This document shows positions 50,257-59,571 of a DNA stretch of 64,000 bases, in pieces. The notes under the pieces are model-generated. The model saw only the letters and a program-made list of their open reading frames with translations, was not told the DNA's origin and made no database searches. Source of the DNA: an uncultured Oscillibacter sp. (GTDB taxonomy: Bacteria > Bacillota > Clostridia > Oscillospirales > Oscillospiraceae); contig CAJUDW010000003.1 in the NCBI GenBank assembly GCA_910584995.1, forward strand, positions 1 through 64,000, written 5' to 3'. The first letter of the stretch is position 1. Every line of letters begins with the position of its first letter. The position numbers were made by a program, and so were the translations under genes.

Positions 50257-50868
50257 TTAAATCCACTGTATGATGTCCCGGGTAATGCGGGCTGTCATAC
50301 CCCAGATGGCCCGGCCCTGCCAGCGCCAGACAGGCACCTCCGTCCGGCCCCGGCTCCAGGGATAGTCCGGCGGAACACCCACCTCCTCATAGGGGAAGTC
50401 CTCCGGAACCTGGGGCACCAGATCGTAGCGGTACACCATAGGCGGCGTATCCCGGAAAAAGGAAAGGGGCGCCGTGAAGGTCTCCGCCACCTCCGCCGGG
50501 GAGGGATTCAGGGCGGCGAGGCCCGCTTCGCTTACCAATCCCAGCACCGGCTGAAGGATAAACCCCCGGGAATTACAGATAAAATCCGAAAGCCCCAAAA
50601 TCTCCACCGCCTCCTCCGGGATGGACAGCTCCTCCCAGGTCTCCCGGAGGGCGCATTGGACAGGGCCCTCCCCCGCCTCCATCCAGCCGCCGGGGAAGCA
50701 CACCTCGCCCCCCTGCCGGAGGGACGCCGCCCGGACCTCATACAGCAGGCTGGGGCCCTCCGGCGTCTCTACCAGGGGGCAGAGGACCGCGCAGGCGCGC
50801 TCCGCCCCCAGAAGGCCCGGGGCCCTGCCGGCGTACCGGCGGCGCAAAGCCTCCGCCAACTCCCTCAT
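50257..50868 (-). CDS. Nudix hydrolase, CoA-pyrophosphatase-like
   Basis: 203 residues. The Nudix box G-x5-E-x7-RE-x2-EE-x is at 60-82 (GGWMEAGEGPVQCALRETWEEL). The preceding SLRQGGEVCFPG and the later YRYDLVPQVPEDFPYEEVG and ETWRW-like motifs resemble NudL-type enzymes that cleave CoA to phosphopantetheine and ADP-ribose-type products. The exact substrate is not certain. The ATG overlaps the stop of the lipid kinase gene (ATGA, 50865-50868), so the two are coupled. Confidence 0.88.
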   Translation of the reverse strand: MRELAEALRRRYAGRAPGLLGAERACAVLCPLVETPEGPSLLYEVRAASLRQGGEVCFPGGWMEAGEGPVQCALRETWEELSIPEEAVEILGLSDFICNSRGFILQPVLGLVSEAGLAALNPSPAEVAETFTAPLSFFRDTPPMVYRYDLVPQVPEDFPYEEVGVPPDYPWSRGRTEVPVWRWQGRAIWGMTARITRDIIQWI

Positions 50869-51752
50869 AGCAGCATGGCCAGTACCTGGCGGCGGTTTTG
50901 GATATCCACCGCTGGAAGGCTGGGGGCGTACTCCCCGTCCAGGGACCAGGGCAGTTCATCCTCCGTTTCCAGATGGAGGGCGGCCACATGCCGGAACACC
51001 AGCCCATGGCTGTCATACTCCTGGTTCAGCAGAGCCCGCACCAGATCCTGGAGTTCCTGGGCGTTGGTGGGATTTGGCACCAGCAGCAGTTCGAAAAGGC
51101 CGTCGTCCAGCACCACCCGCTCCGGGGCCAGCCTCATCAGCCCGCCGATGGAAGTGGAGTTGCACACCGCGCCGAAAAGATACTCCCCGTCCAGAACCTC
51201 CCCGTCGGCTGTGGCGCGGATTTTATAGGGGCGCAGGGAGTTCAGATCTTTCATGCCCTCCAGAATGTAAGCAAAGTGCCCCAGGGCGTTTTTCGCCGCC
51301 TGCGGGGCGGTATAGGAGGTTCTGGTAAAGGCCCCGAAGGAGGCCACGTACACAAAGCACCGATCGTTCCACATCCCGATGTCCAGCCGGCGGGGTGTGT
51401 TCCGAAGAATCAGTTCCGCCGCCGCCTCCGGCTTCGCCGGGATCTGCAGGCTGGCGGCAAAATCGTTGGTGCTGCCCTGGGGCAGGTATCCCAGGACCGG
51501 CGGATCCTCCGCCCGCATCAGGCCGGAGACGGTTTCATTCAATGTGCCGTCCCCGCCTACGGCTACAATGGCGTTGTAATTCTCCGCCTCTGTCCTGGCG
51601 ATTTCCACCGCGTCGCCGGGAACCGCCGTCCTGCGGATGGACAGCAGCCAGCCGCCCTCGCTGAGGGCCGCTGCCGCATCGAACAGCGGCCCGTGGGACT
51701 TGCTGCGGCCCGCCCTTGGGTTCACAATTAAAAGCATTTTCTTCTGCGGCAT
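50865..51752 (-). CDS. diacylglycerol/sphingosine-type lipid kinase family protein
   Basis: 295 residues. The DAGK catalytic motif GGDGTLNE (66-73) and IVNPRAGRSKS (9-19) near the N-terminus are intact. The late VLDDGLFELLLV, SLDGEYAPS and QVLAMLL match the YegS/BmrU/DgkB superfamily. Undecaprenol or diacylglycerol could be phosphorylated. ATG 51752 follows GGAGGTGT at seven bases; ATG 51758 is too near the site. It shares a divergent promoter region with the AI-2E-family gene. Confidence 0.9.
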   Translation of the reverse strand: MPQKKMLLIVNPRAGRSKSHGPLFDAAAALSEGGWLLSIRRTAVPGDAVEIARTEAENYNAIVAVGGDGTLNETVSGLMRAEDPPVLGYLPQGSTNDFAASLQIPAKPEAAAELILRNTPRRLDIGMWNDRCFVYVASFGAFTRTSYTAPQAAKNALGHFAYILEGMKDLNSLRPYKIRATADGEVLDGEYLFGAVCNSTSIGGLMRLAPERVVLDDGLFELLLVPNPTNAQELQDLVRALLNQEYDSHGLVFRHVAALHLETEDELPWSLDGEYAPSLPAVDIQNRRQVLAMLL

Positions 51753-51827
51753 GTGCATACACCTCCAGACACAAAGCCGTTTCATTGTGGATGGTTTTTC
51801 CTCAACCTGCCAGATTTATGCAGGTAT

Positions 51828-51879
51828 AGTATAGCACAGGAAAATAAGGATTGCAATTCCCTGCTGGGTCGGGTACAAT
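51828..51879. promoter_or_regulatory. divergent promoters sharing one palindromic -35 hexamer
   Basis: TTGCAA at 51851-51856 is self-complementary. To the right, 17 bases lead to TACAAT (51874-51879), promoting the AI-2E-family gene. To the left on the minus strand, 17 bases lead to TATACT (51828-51833), promoting the lipid kinase/Nudix unit. Both -35 boxes are the same six base pairs, so polymerase cannot occupy both at once. Confidence 0.6.
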
Positions 51880-51928
51880 GGTTTTGATGCCGGGAAAACG
51901 GCGTCAAATCTGGAAGGATTGTGCTGCT

Positions 51929-53167
51929 ATGAAACGAAAAAACCCCTATCTCCATATGGGCATCGCCGCATTTTTCACTATCTGCGCCGCCCTGCTGTTT
52001 TACGACACCCTTTTCGGCAGCCGGGTGCTGCTGCATATCTGGCAGCAGTTCCTGTTCGCTGTGGAGCCTATCCTCTACGGCGCGTTCATCGCCTATTTGC
52101 TGGCCCCTGTGGTCAATTTCTTTGAACGCACCCTCTTCTCCCCCATCGCCGCCAAGAACCGCTCCGGCATCTCCACCCTTATCCGGGCCGGGAGCCTGGC
52201 GCTGACCTGGCTGATTGTGGCCCTGGTGGTGTACCTGTTCCTCTCCATTCTCCTGCCGGAGTTGTACGACAGCGTGCTCCAGTTGGTGGGAAGCCTGGAG
52301 TCCTACTATTACACCATCGTCGGCTGGACGGAATCCCTGCTGGAAACCTTCCCCGAGGTGGAGCAGCTGGTCTCCGGCCAGATGAACGACTTCTATACCG
52401 AGATGGTGCAGTGGCTCCGGAAAGACGCCCTGCCCCAGATGCAGGTGATGATGGCCGCCGCAGCAGGGGGCATCATGAGTGTGGTCAACTTCTTAAAAAA
52501 TATTTTGGTTGGCATGATCGTCTCTATCTACCTCCTCTCCACCAAGGAGGGCTGCGCTGCCCTTGGCCGGAAAATGGTCTACTGCGTCTGCTCCCAGGAG
52601 AATGTCCGCTGGGTGATGCGGGGCATCCGCCGGGCCGACGGCATCTTCTCCGGCTTCGTCCGGGGCAAGCTGCTGGACTCCCTGATTATCGGCGTGTTGT
52701 GCTTCATCGGCTGCTCCGTACTGAAATTCCCCTATACGCCCCTGATTTCCGTGTTCATTGGCGTCACCAATGTGATCCCCTTCTTCGGCCCTTTCCTGGG
52801 GGCGATTCCCAGCGCCTTCCTGATTCTGCTGGTCTCGCCGCTGAAGGCCCTGTATTTCCTTATTTTCGTCCTGGTGCTCCAGCAGCTGGACGGAAACGTT
52901 ATCGGCCCCATGATCCTGGGGGACAAAACCGGCCTCTCCAGCCTCTGGGTCATCATCGCTATCCTGGTGGGCGGCAGCTTTTTCGGCATCCCTGGCATGT
53001 TCTTTGGCGTGCCGGTCTGCGCCTGTCTCTATTGCCTCTTCAACTTCCTTCTGGACGTGCGCCTGCGGCAGAAAAACCTGCCCACCGCCCTGGACGCCTA
53101 CAAGGGCCGGGAGCCGGATGAAAAAGGGCGGAGGCCGGAGCATCCGGATTCCTCCGGGAAGCCGTAA
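51929..53167 (+). CDS. AI-2E family transporter
   Basis: 412 residues, eight predicted helices. Family blocks are the N-terminal AFIAYLLAPVVNFFE (about 51-65), a long polar region with amphipathic helices (about 115-190) and RGKLLDSLIIGVLCFIGCSVL. The conserved FIGVTNVIPFFGPFLGAIPSAFLILL, LQQLDGNVIGPMILGDKTGLSSLWVI and GGSFFGIPGMFFGVPV are also present. Members (PerM/YdiK/TqsA-like) export small molecules; the substrate is unknown. ATG 51929 follows GGAAGGATTGTGCTGCT. Confidence 0.93.
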   Translation: MKRKNPYLHMGIAAFFTICAALLFYDTLFGSRVLLHIWQQFLFAVEPILYGAFIAYLLAPVVNFFERTLFSPIAAKNRSGISTLIRAGSLALTWLIVALVVYLFLSILLPELYDSVLQLVGSLESYYYTIVGWTESLLETFPEVEQLVSGQMNDFYTEMVQWLRKDALPQMQVMMAAAAGGIMSVVNFLKNILVGMIVSIYLLSTKEGCAALGRKMVYCVCSQENVRWVMRGIRRADGIFSGFVRGKLLDSLIIGVLCFIGCSVLKFPYTPLISVFIGVTNVIPFFGPFLGAIPSAFLILLVSPLKALYFLIFVLVLQQLDGNVIGPMILGDKTGLSSLWVIIAILVGGSFFGIPGMFFGVPVCACLYCLFNFLLDVRLRQKNLPTALDAYKGREPDEKGRRPEHPDSSGKP

Positions 53168-53206
53168 CCGGGCCCTTGAAAATAGGTGGGACAAGTGAAA
53201 ATTTTC

Positions 53207-53235
53207 TTGCAATCCTTCGCCGTATCGTGTACAAT
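53207..53235 (+). promoter_or_regulatory. promoter of the ABC importer operon
   Basis: TTGCAA (53207-53212), 17 bases, TACAAT (53230-53235), about 250 bases upstream of the binding-protein gene. Confidence 0.5.
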
Positions 53236-53487
53236 ACAGCCTTGCGGGCCATCCCGGTCCGTGAGGCTGTATGTTTTTGCGGCCTTTTTCCTGAAAATCC
53301 CTCCGGAAACGGGGCGGGATGCGAAACCGCAGCGGCCTCCGTCCCTGCGGCGCGGGATTCCCCACGGCGCTCCGGCAGGTCTTTCGGGATACCTGACAAC
53401 TGCATACAGGCCGATCATTTTGTCCGGGCGGGACATTCCCCGTCCAACACTGACTCCTAAGGGGAGCAGTGATGAAAGGAAGACACT
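53236..53487 (+). other. long leader of the ABC importer operon, no recognised riboswitch
   Basis: About 250 bases of GC-rich sequence with short hairpins (for example GGGACATTCCCCGTCC at about 53429 and CTCCTAAGGGGAG at 53454). It contains ATTCCCCACGGCGCTCCG (53349-53366), similar to the start of the 36044-36205 insert. I recognise no known aptamer class. Confidence 0.4.
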
Positions 53488-55014
53488 ATGAAGAAGAGAC
53501 TCTTGCCGCTCCTTCTTCCGGCAGTCCTCCTGTGCGCCGTACTCAGCGGATGCGGAGACGGAAGCACAGAGCAGGCGCCGGAGACGCAGGCGGCAGCCAA
53601 CGAAGTTACCGTTGGCATCGCACAGGACTTGGACAACAGTCTTGACCCTCACAAAACCGTGAAGGCAGGAACCAGAGAAGTCATGTTCAACGTATTCGAG
53701 GGGCTTGTCAAGCCCACTCCCAACGGAGATCTGATCCCTGCTATTGCCGAAACATACACGGTTTCCGACGACCACCGGACCTACACCTTCCAGCTGCGGA
53801 AGGACGTGCAGTTCCACAACGGAGACACGGTGACGGCAGAGGATGTGCTTTATTCCATCCAGCGCTGCGCCGACGCCAGTGAGACAGGAATTGTCCCGGT
53901 GGAGGCGTTTTCTGTTATCACGGACATGTCCGCCCCTGATGAGGGCACCGTAGTGATTACCATTGAGGAGCCCAGCAATGAATTTGTCTCCTACCTGACC
54001 AACCCCGTTATCCCCGCGGACTACGACGGGCAGGACACCGATCCCGTGGGCACCGGCCCCTTCCGCTTTGTCTCCCGGGCGGCCCAGGACAACCTGGTTC
54101 TGGAGAAATTCGACGGCTATTGGGGCACTCCCGCCTATCTGGATCGGGTCACTTATAAAATCATGGAGAATACCGACGGCCTTCTCCTGAGTCTCCAGAG
54201 CGGGGCTATTGACATCTGCGCCCACATCTCCACCACCCAAATTCCCCAGCTGCAAGAGGATTTCAATATTGAGGAGGGCACCATGAACCTGGTGCAGGCC
54301 CTCTATCTCAACAATGCCGAAAAACCCTTTGACGATGTGCGAGTCCGGCAGGCCCTGTGCTATGCCGTGGATCGCCAACAGATCCTGGATCTGGCTTTTG
54401 ACGGCTACGGCAGCCTTATCGGCTCCAGCATGTATCCCGCCTTCGGCAAATATTTCGACGACAGCCTGACAAACTATTATTCCCACGATCCGGAGAAGGC
54501 CAAGGCCCTCCTGGCTGAGGCCGGCTTCCCCGACGGCTTTAGCATGACCATCACAGTCCCCTCCAACTACCAGCCCCACATGGACACTGCCCAGGTGATT
54601 GTGGAGCAGCTGAAGGCGGTGGGCGTCAACGCCGAGATTATCCCTGTCGAGTGGGAAAGCTGGGTAGAGGACGTGTACACGGGGCGGCAGTTCCAGTCCA
54701 CCGTGGTGGGCGTGGACGCCTCCACCATGACCGCCCGGGCGCTGCTGGAGCGGTTCACCTCCACAGCCGGCAACAACTTTATCAACTACAACAGCCCCCT
54801 GTATGACTCCTTGTTTGTAAAAGCCATCTCCAGCGGCGGCGACGAGGCCCAGACGGAATTTTACAAGGAAATGGAGGCGGATCTGACAAAGAACGCCGCC
54901 AATGTCTACATCCAGGATCTAGCCGACCTGGTGGCGGTGCGGAAGGGCCTGACAGGCCTGCAGTTCTACCCCATCTATGTCCTGGATCTCTCCACCATCC
55001 GCTATGAGAACTGA
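53488..55014 (+). CDS. ABC transporter substrate-binding lipoprotein, peptide/nickel (family 5) type
   Basis: 508 residues. The signal peptide ends in the lipobox LSGC with C22, followed by a short acidic/glutamine linker and an SBP_bac_5 domain (about 40-500). Motifs are FEGLVKPTPNGDLIPAIAETYTVSDDHRTYTFQLRKDVQFHNGDTVTAEDV (about 71-121), PVGTGPFRFV and DDVRVRQALCYAVDRQQI. It would capture an oligopeptide, nickel complex or similar ligand outside the membrane. It is first in a five-gene importer operon. The ATG follows GAAAGGAAGACACT. Confidence 0.93.
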   Translation: MKKRLLPLLLPAVLLCAVLSGCGDGSTEQAPETQAAANEVTVGIAQDLDNSLDPHKTVKAGTREVMFNVFEGLVKPTPNGDLIPAIAETYTVSDDHRTYTFQLRKDVQFHNGDTVTAEDVLYSIQRCADASETGIVPVEAFSVITDMSAPDEGTVVITIEEPSNEFVSYLTNPVIPADYDGQDTDPVGTGPFRFVSRAAQDNLVLEKFDGYWGTPAYLDRVTYKIMENTDGLLLSLQSGAIDICAHISTTQIPQLQEDFNIEEGTMNLVQALYLNNAEKPFDDVRVRQALCYAVDRQQILDLAFDGYGSLIGSSMYPAFGKYFDDSLTNYYSHDPEKAKALLAEAGFPDGFSMTITVPSNYQPHMDTAQVIVEQLKAVGVNAEIIPVEWESWVEDVYTGRQFQSTVVGVDASTMTARALLERFTSTAGNNFINYNSPLYDSLFVKAISSGGDEAQTEFYKEMEADLTKNAANVYIQDLADLVAVRKGLTGLQFYPIYVLDLSTIRYEN

Positions 55015-55152
55015 CACCATTACCTGGAGGCGGGAGGGGGCGGGCGGCCTGTCCGCCCTCCCTCCCTTTTCCGGGGCTTTGGACGGCAGAGGCCGGACAG
55101 CCCATACATATTATCCCTTATTTTTTTCAGGCTCCCGAAAGGAGGCGGTTCC

Positions 55153-56103
55153 ATGAAGTACGCGGCCAAGCGGATTTTGATGCTGCTGGCGACCATGGCG
55201 ATCGTCTCCTTTTTGACGTTCCTGGCCTTTGACCTGATTTCCGGTGATCAGGCCACCGCCATGCTAGGCACTGCGGCCACCCCTGAGAAGCTGGCGGCCC
55301 TCCGGGCGGAATTAGGCTTGGACAGGCCCTTCCTTGTCCGCTACGGGGAGTGGCTTTTTGGCTTCTTTGCCGGGGATCTGGGCGTTTCCGCCAGCTACCG
55401 CCAACCGGTCTGGACGCTGATCTCCTCCAAGGTGCTGGTGACGCTGTGCCTGAGCCTGCTCAGCTTTCTGCTGATTACAGCGGTGTCCATCCCTTTGGGC
55501 CTTCTGTCCACCCGCTGGACCGGCGGGCCTGCGGCGGCTGCCCAGACGGTTTTCAACCAGCTGTGCATGGCGGTGCCCGCCTTCTTTACAGGGATCCTCC
55601 TCTCCTGGATTTTCGGCATTACCCTGAAATGGTTCGTCCCCGGCGCTTTTCCCGGCCTCTCCGTTGATTTCACTGGATCCCTGCGGCACCTCTTCTTTGC
55701 CGCTGCCGCTATCGCCATCCCCAGGATTGCCATGACCGTGCGGATGCTGCGGAGCACCATTTTCAGCGAACTGCAAAAGGATTACGTGCGCACCGCCATC
55801 TCCCGGGGCAATGACCGCACCGCCGTGCTGTACCGGCACGTGCTGAAAAACGCCCTGGCCCCTGTGGTCACCTTTCTGGCCCAGACCATGGCGGAGATTG
55901 TGGCCGGGAGCATTGTGGTAGAGCAGGTTTTTGCCATTCCGGGACTGGGGCGGATGCTGGTCAGTTCCATCGCCAACCGGGACTGCCCGGTAGTGGAGGC
56001 CATCGTGGTGATTCTGGCCTTTTGGGTGGTGCTGTCCAACACCGCTGCGGATTTGATACAGCAGGCTGTCGATCCCCGCCTGCGGCTGGGAGGCGGCGCA
56101 TGA
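55153..56103 (+). CDS. ABC transporter permease, DppB/NikB type
   Basis: 316 residues, six helices. It has the N-terminal RILMLLATMAIVSFLTFLAFDLISGDQA and the EAA-type cytoplasmic loop RTAISRGNDRTAVLYRHVLKNALAPV (about 212-237). VEQVFAIPGLGRMLVSSI follows. The ATG follows AAAGGAGGCGG. Its stop overlaps the next permease start (ATGA, 56100-56103). Confidence 0.94.
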   Translation: MKYAAKRILMLLATMAIVSFLTFLAFDLISGDQATAMLGTAATPEKLAALRAELGLDRPFLVRYGEWLFGFFAGDLGVSASYRQPVWTLISSKVLVTLCLSLLSFLLITAVSIPLGLLSTRWTGGPAAAAQTVFNQLCMAVPAFFTGILLSWIFGITLKWFVPGAFPGLSVDFTGSLRHLFFAAAAIAIPRIAMTVRMLRSTIFSELQKDYVRTAISRGNDRTAVLYRHVLKNALAPVVTFLAQTMAEIVAGSIVVEQVFAIPGLGRMLVSSIANRDCPVVEAIVVILAFWVVLSNTAADLIQQAVDPRLRLGGGA

Positions 56104-56909
56104 AAAAGTGGAACGCTTATTTTGCCGCAGGCCTTCTGCTGGCGGGCCTTCTGGCATCTCTCGTTATCCTGGGCATCTTCTGGACGCCCTATGACCCCAC
56201 CGCCATGGCCGCCGGGCCCCAGTTCGCCGCCCCCTCCCTTCGGCATCTGCTGGGCACCGATAAATTCGGCCGGGACATTTTCAGCCGCGTGCTGAAGGGG
56301 GCCGGAACCACCTGCTCCATCGCCCTGCTCACGGTGGCTGCGGGCGCCGTCTGTGGAACTGCCATAGGCGCCCTTACCGGGTATTTCGGCGGCGTGGTGG
56401 ACGAATTCTTCATGCGTTTAAACGACGCCCTCACCGCCTTTCCCAGCATCCTGCTGGCCCTGGTGATCATCGCCGTGCTGGGGCCCGGCAGCAAGCTGAA
56501 CGTGGTGATTGCCCTGGGCATCGTTTTCATCCCCAGCTATGCCCGTATCTCCCGCACGGCCTTCGCCGCCCTGCGGGACGTGAACTATGTGAAAAGCGCC
56601 CGTCTGATGGGGGCCGGGCCGGGCCGGATCCTCATGGTCCACATCCTGCCCAACACCATGCCGGTCCTTCTGCCCGCCCTGACCATCGGGTTCAACAATG
56701 CTGTGTTGGCTGAGGCCTCCATGAGTTATCTTGGCATCGGCACCGCTCCGCCGGATGCATCTTTGGGCTACATGCTCTCCGAGGCCCAGGGGATGCTGGC
56801 GGCCAATCCCTGGTACGCCTTGGGCACCGGCCTCTTCATCGTCTGGATGGTCTTTGCGGCGGGTCTTATCGGTGAGGGCTTGCAGCGCCGGGAAGGGGGT
56901 GTTTCCTGA
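56100..56909 (+). CDS. ABC transporter permease, DppC/NikC type
   Basis: 269 residues. The N-terminus is short for a DppC protein but holds TM1 and the characteristic HLLGTDKFGRDIFSRVLKGAGTT. The EAA loop RTAFAALRDVNYVKSARLMGAGPGRILMVHILPNTMPV and LAEASMSYLGIGTAPPDASLGYMLSEAQGML are intact. It overlaps the upstream permease and the downstream ATPase (TGATG at 56907-56911), which shows tight coupling. Confidence 0.93.
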   Translation: MKKWNAYFAAGLLLAGLLASLVILGIFWTPYDPTAMAAGPQFAAPSLRHLLGTDKFGRDIFSRVLKGAGTTCSIALLTVAAGAVCGTAIGALTGYFGGVVDEFFMRLNDALTAFPSILLALVIIAVLGPGSKLNVVIALGIVFIPSYARISRTAFAALRDVNYVKSARLMGAGPGRILMVHILPNTMPVLLPALTIGFNNAVLAEASMSYLGIGTAPPDASLGYMLSEAQGMLAANPWYALGTGLFIVWMVFAAGLIGEGLQRREGGVS

Positions 56910-57700
56910 TGCTGGAGGTTCGTGATCTCCATGTGAAATTCAATAACCGGGATCGGGAGGCCGTGGCCGGTGTATCCTTCTCCATTCAAGAGGGCGAAAT
57001 CCTGGGCCTGGTGGGGGAGTCCGGCTCCGGGAAAACCGTGACTGCTATGAGTATCGCAGGGCTTCTGCCCCGGCGGCAGTGCGCCTACTCCGGCGAAATC
57101 CTTCTGGACGGCCAGGAACTGCTCCATATCCAGCGATCCCAGCTGCGGAAAATCCAAGGGCGGGAGATTGGCGTTGTCTTTCAGGAGCCTATGAGCGCCA
57201 TGGATCCGCTGATGAAAATTGGCCTCCAGGTTGAGGAAGTCCTCCGCATCCACACGGGTCTCTCCCGGGAGGAGCGGAAGCGTCTGGCCCTGGAGGCCCT
57301 GGAGGCGGTGGAACTGCCGGATCCCGCAGGGGTCTACGGAAAATACCCCCATGAACTCTCCGGCGGGATGCTCCAGCGGGCCATGATTGCCGCCGCGACG
57401 GTCATCCGGCCCAAGCTGCTTTTGCTGGACGAACCCACCACCGCCCTGGATGTGACCATCCAGGCCCAGATCCTGGAACTTTTGAAGAAACTGAACCGGG
57501 AGAGTGGCGTGTCCATGCTTTTCATCTCCCACAACCTGGGAGTCGTACGGAAACTGTGCCGCCGGATCGCGGTCATGCGCCGGGGCCTTCTGGTGGAGGA
57601 GGGGGAAACCGATCAGGTCTTTTTCCATCCCCAGCATCCCTACACCCAGCATCTCATTGCCGCCATCCCCACCCGGAACCGAAAGGAGGGGACACTTTGA
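56909..57700 (+). CDS. ABC transporter ATPase, NikD/DppD type (short)
   Basis: 263 residues. Walker A GESGSGKT (36-43), the Q-loop VFQEPMSAMDP, signature ELSGGMLQR, Walker B LLLLDEPTTALDV and the H-loop HNLGVVRKL are complete. It stops soon after HPQHPYTQHLIAAIPTRN, without the longer oligopeptide-binding C-terminus of DppD. Its size is therefore closer to NikD-like ATPases. Confidence 0.93.
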   Translation: MLEVRDLHVKFNNRDREAVAGVSFSIQEGEILGLVGESGSGKTVTAMSIAGLLPRRQCAYSGEILLDGQELLHIQRSQLRKIQGREIGVVFQEPMSAMDPLMKIGLQVEEVLRIHTGLSREERKRLALEALEAVELPDPAGVYGKYPHELSGGMLQRAMIAAATVIRPKLLLLDEPTTALDVTIQAQILELLKKLNRESGVSMLFISHNLGVVRKLCRRIAVMRRGLLVEEGETDQVFFHPQHPYTQHLIAAIPTRNRKEGTL

Positions 57701-58431
57701 GCGAACAAATTGTTCTCTCCCTCCGCCATGTTACCAGCGGATACCACGACGGCGGCTTTCTCCGCCGGGGACGCTATCAGGAGGTCCTGCACGATGTGTC
57801 CTTTGACGTGGGCTACCGGGAAATCCTGGGCCTGGTGGGGGAATCCGGCACAGGGAAGTCCACTCTCGCCCGGACGATTCTGGGTATGGTGAAGCCGGAC
57901 GCCGGGGAAGTAATCCACTACACCAAGCGTCCTCAGATGATCTTCCAGGATCCCTACAGTTCCCTGAACCCCGCCTATCCTGTCTCCTGGATTCTGGAGG
58001 AGCCTTTGCGGATTTACGGCAAATATGGCCCGGAGGAGCGGAAAAAGCGGGTGCGGGATATCCTGGAGCGGGTGGAACTACCGGAGGAATGTCTGGACGC
58101 CCGGCCCTCGGAGCTCTCCGGCGGCCAGCGGCAGCGGGTATCCATCGCCGCCGCCCTCATCCAACGGCCCCGTTTCCTGATTGCCGACGAGCCGGTCTCC
58201 GCGCTGGACGTGACCATCCAGGCCCAGATCCTGAAACTCCTGCGGGATCTGCGGGATCAGTTAAATCTCAGTTACCTTTTTATCTCCCACGATTTGAATG
58301 TGGTATACCAGCTGTGCGATCGGGTACTGGTCATGCGGGGCGGCCGCGTGGTGGAGCAGGGGACTGTGGAGGATATTTTCAGCCATCCCAAGGATCCTTA
58401 CACCCGGCAGCTGCTGGCAGCGGCGGAATGA
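57697..58431 (+). CDS. ABC transporter ATPase, NikE/DppF type (short)
   Basis: 244 residues with a TTG start overlapping the previous stop (TTGA) and AGGAGGGG seven bases before it. Walker A GESGTGKS (48-55), Q-loop IFQDPYSSLNP, ELSGGQRQRVSIAAAL, Walker B FLIADEPVSALDV and the switch HDLNVVYQLC are intact, with a short C-terminus (FSHPKDPYTRQLLAAAE). The frame upstream of 57697 is a shadow of the previous gene. It is the last importer gene. Confidence 0.93.
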   Translation: MSEQIVLSLRHVTSGYHDGGFLRRGRYQEVLHDVSFDVGYREILGLVGESGTGKSTLARTILGMVKPDAGEVIHYTKRPQMIFQDPYSSLNPAYPVSWILEEPLRIYGKYGPEERKKRVRDILERVELPEECLDARPSELSGGQRQRVSIAAALIQRPRFLIADEPVSALDVTIQAQILKLLRDLRDQLNLSYLFISHDLNVVYQLCDRVLVMRGGRVVEQGTVEDIFSHPKDPYTRQLLAAAE

Positions 58432-58455
58432 CCGCTATCTATGGGGAAATTTCTG

Positions 58456-59571
58456 ATGAAACAAAACACCATGCAAATCAAAAGCTTCCTGCTGCGCCGT
58501 AAGGGGCTCCATCTCTGGCTGGCGGCGGATCTCATCCTGCTGGCAGGCTTCTACCTCTGCCGAGGGCAGCGGGCCTGGATGAACACCCTGACGGCGCATG
58601 TCACCGGCCCCCTCCGGCGGTCTCTGGGGGATCTCTGTTACCGCACAGAGATCTCTATTATGGAAGTCATCTCCGTCCTGGCGGTGCTGGCCGGGGCAGC
58701 CTATCTGTTGTGGAGTATCGCCGCCGTTGTCCGGGCCAAGGGACGCCGCCTAGACAGGATCTACGGTGCGCTGCTGGGAGCCGCCTGCGCAGTGGTGATG
58801 GTTTACGATATCTTCTGGCTGCTGTGGGGGGTCAACTTCTGGGCGGACAGCTTTCAGGACAAATCCGGCATCCGCGCCCAGCCGGTGGCCCGGGAGGATT
58901 TGACTGCCGTTACCGCTCATTTCGCCCGCCAGCTTTCTTTGGCAGCAGATCAGATACCCCGGGATGAATACGGTCTGTTCGATGTGCCCCGGGAGGAGAT
59001 TCTGGCCAAAAGCGATTCTGTCTACAGCGGTGCGGAGGCCCTGTTCCCCTTTCTGGAATTTGCAGACAAGGGGGTCAAGCCTATGGCCTTTTCCCGCCTG
59101 ATGAGCGAAATTGACTTCACCGGATTCTACTGCCCCTACACTGGAGAATCCAACGTCAATGTAGACAGCCCTGCTTGCCTCCTGCCCTCCACCGCCGCCC
59201 ATGAACTTGCCCATCAGCGGGGCGTGGCCTCGGAGCAGGAATGTAATTTCCTGGCTGTACTGGCTTCCACCACCAGCGGCGATCCCGCCTACGAATACTC
59301 CGGCTGGCTGATGGGGTATATCCATTTGGGCAACGCCCTCTATGCCGCCGACCCGGACGCCTATTGGGCCATCCGGGACACCCTGCCGGAAACGGTGCTG
59401 ACAGACCTCCAGTACAACAACGCCTACTGGGCCCAGTTCCGGGACAGCACCGTGCAGAAGGTCTCCAATAAAGTTTATGACGGCCTGCTGAAGGGCTACG
59501 GAGAGGAGCGAGGCATCCAGTCCTACGGGACTGTAGTGGATATGCTGGTGGTCTACTACAAGGATGTCTGA
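58456..59571 (+). CDS. DUF3810 family membrane protein with a zinc-protease-like motif
   Basis: 371 residues (376 if ATG 58441 is used; GGGGA upstream favours 58456). Three membrane helices lie in the first 130 residues, then an extracytoplasmic domain carrying AAHELAHQRG (about 247-256, HExxH-like with an additional E in ASEQEC). DUF3810 proteins have a putative metallopeptidase fold; activity is not proven. It follows the ABC importer by 24 bases and may belong to the same transcript. A link in function is not shown by the sequence. Confidence 0.85.
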   Translation: MKQNTMQIKSFLLRRKGLHLWLAADLILLAGFYLCRGQRAWMNTLTAHVTGPLRRSLGDLCYRTEISIMEVISVLAVLAGAAYLLWSIAAVVRAKGRRLDRIYGALLGAACAVVMVYDIFWLLWGVNFWADSFQDKSGIRAQPVAREDLTAVTAHFARQLSLAADQIPRDEYGLFDVPREEILAKSDSVYSGAEALFPFLEFADKGVKPMAFSRLMSEIDFTGFYCPYTGESNVNVDSPACLLPSTAAHELAHQRGVASEQECNFLAVLASTTSGDPAYEYSGWLMGYIHLGNALYAADPDAYWAIRDTLPETVLTDLQYNNAYWAQFRDSTVQKVSNKVYDGLLKGYGEERGIQSYGTVVDMLVVYYKDV

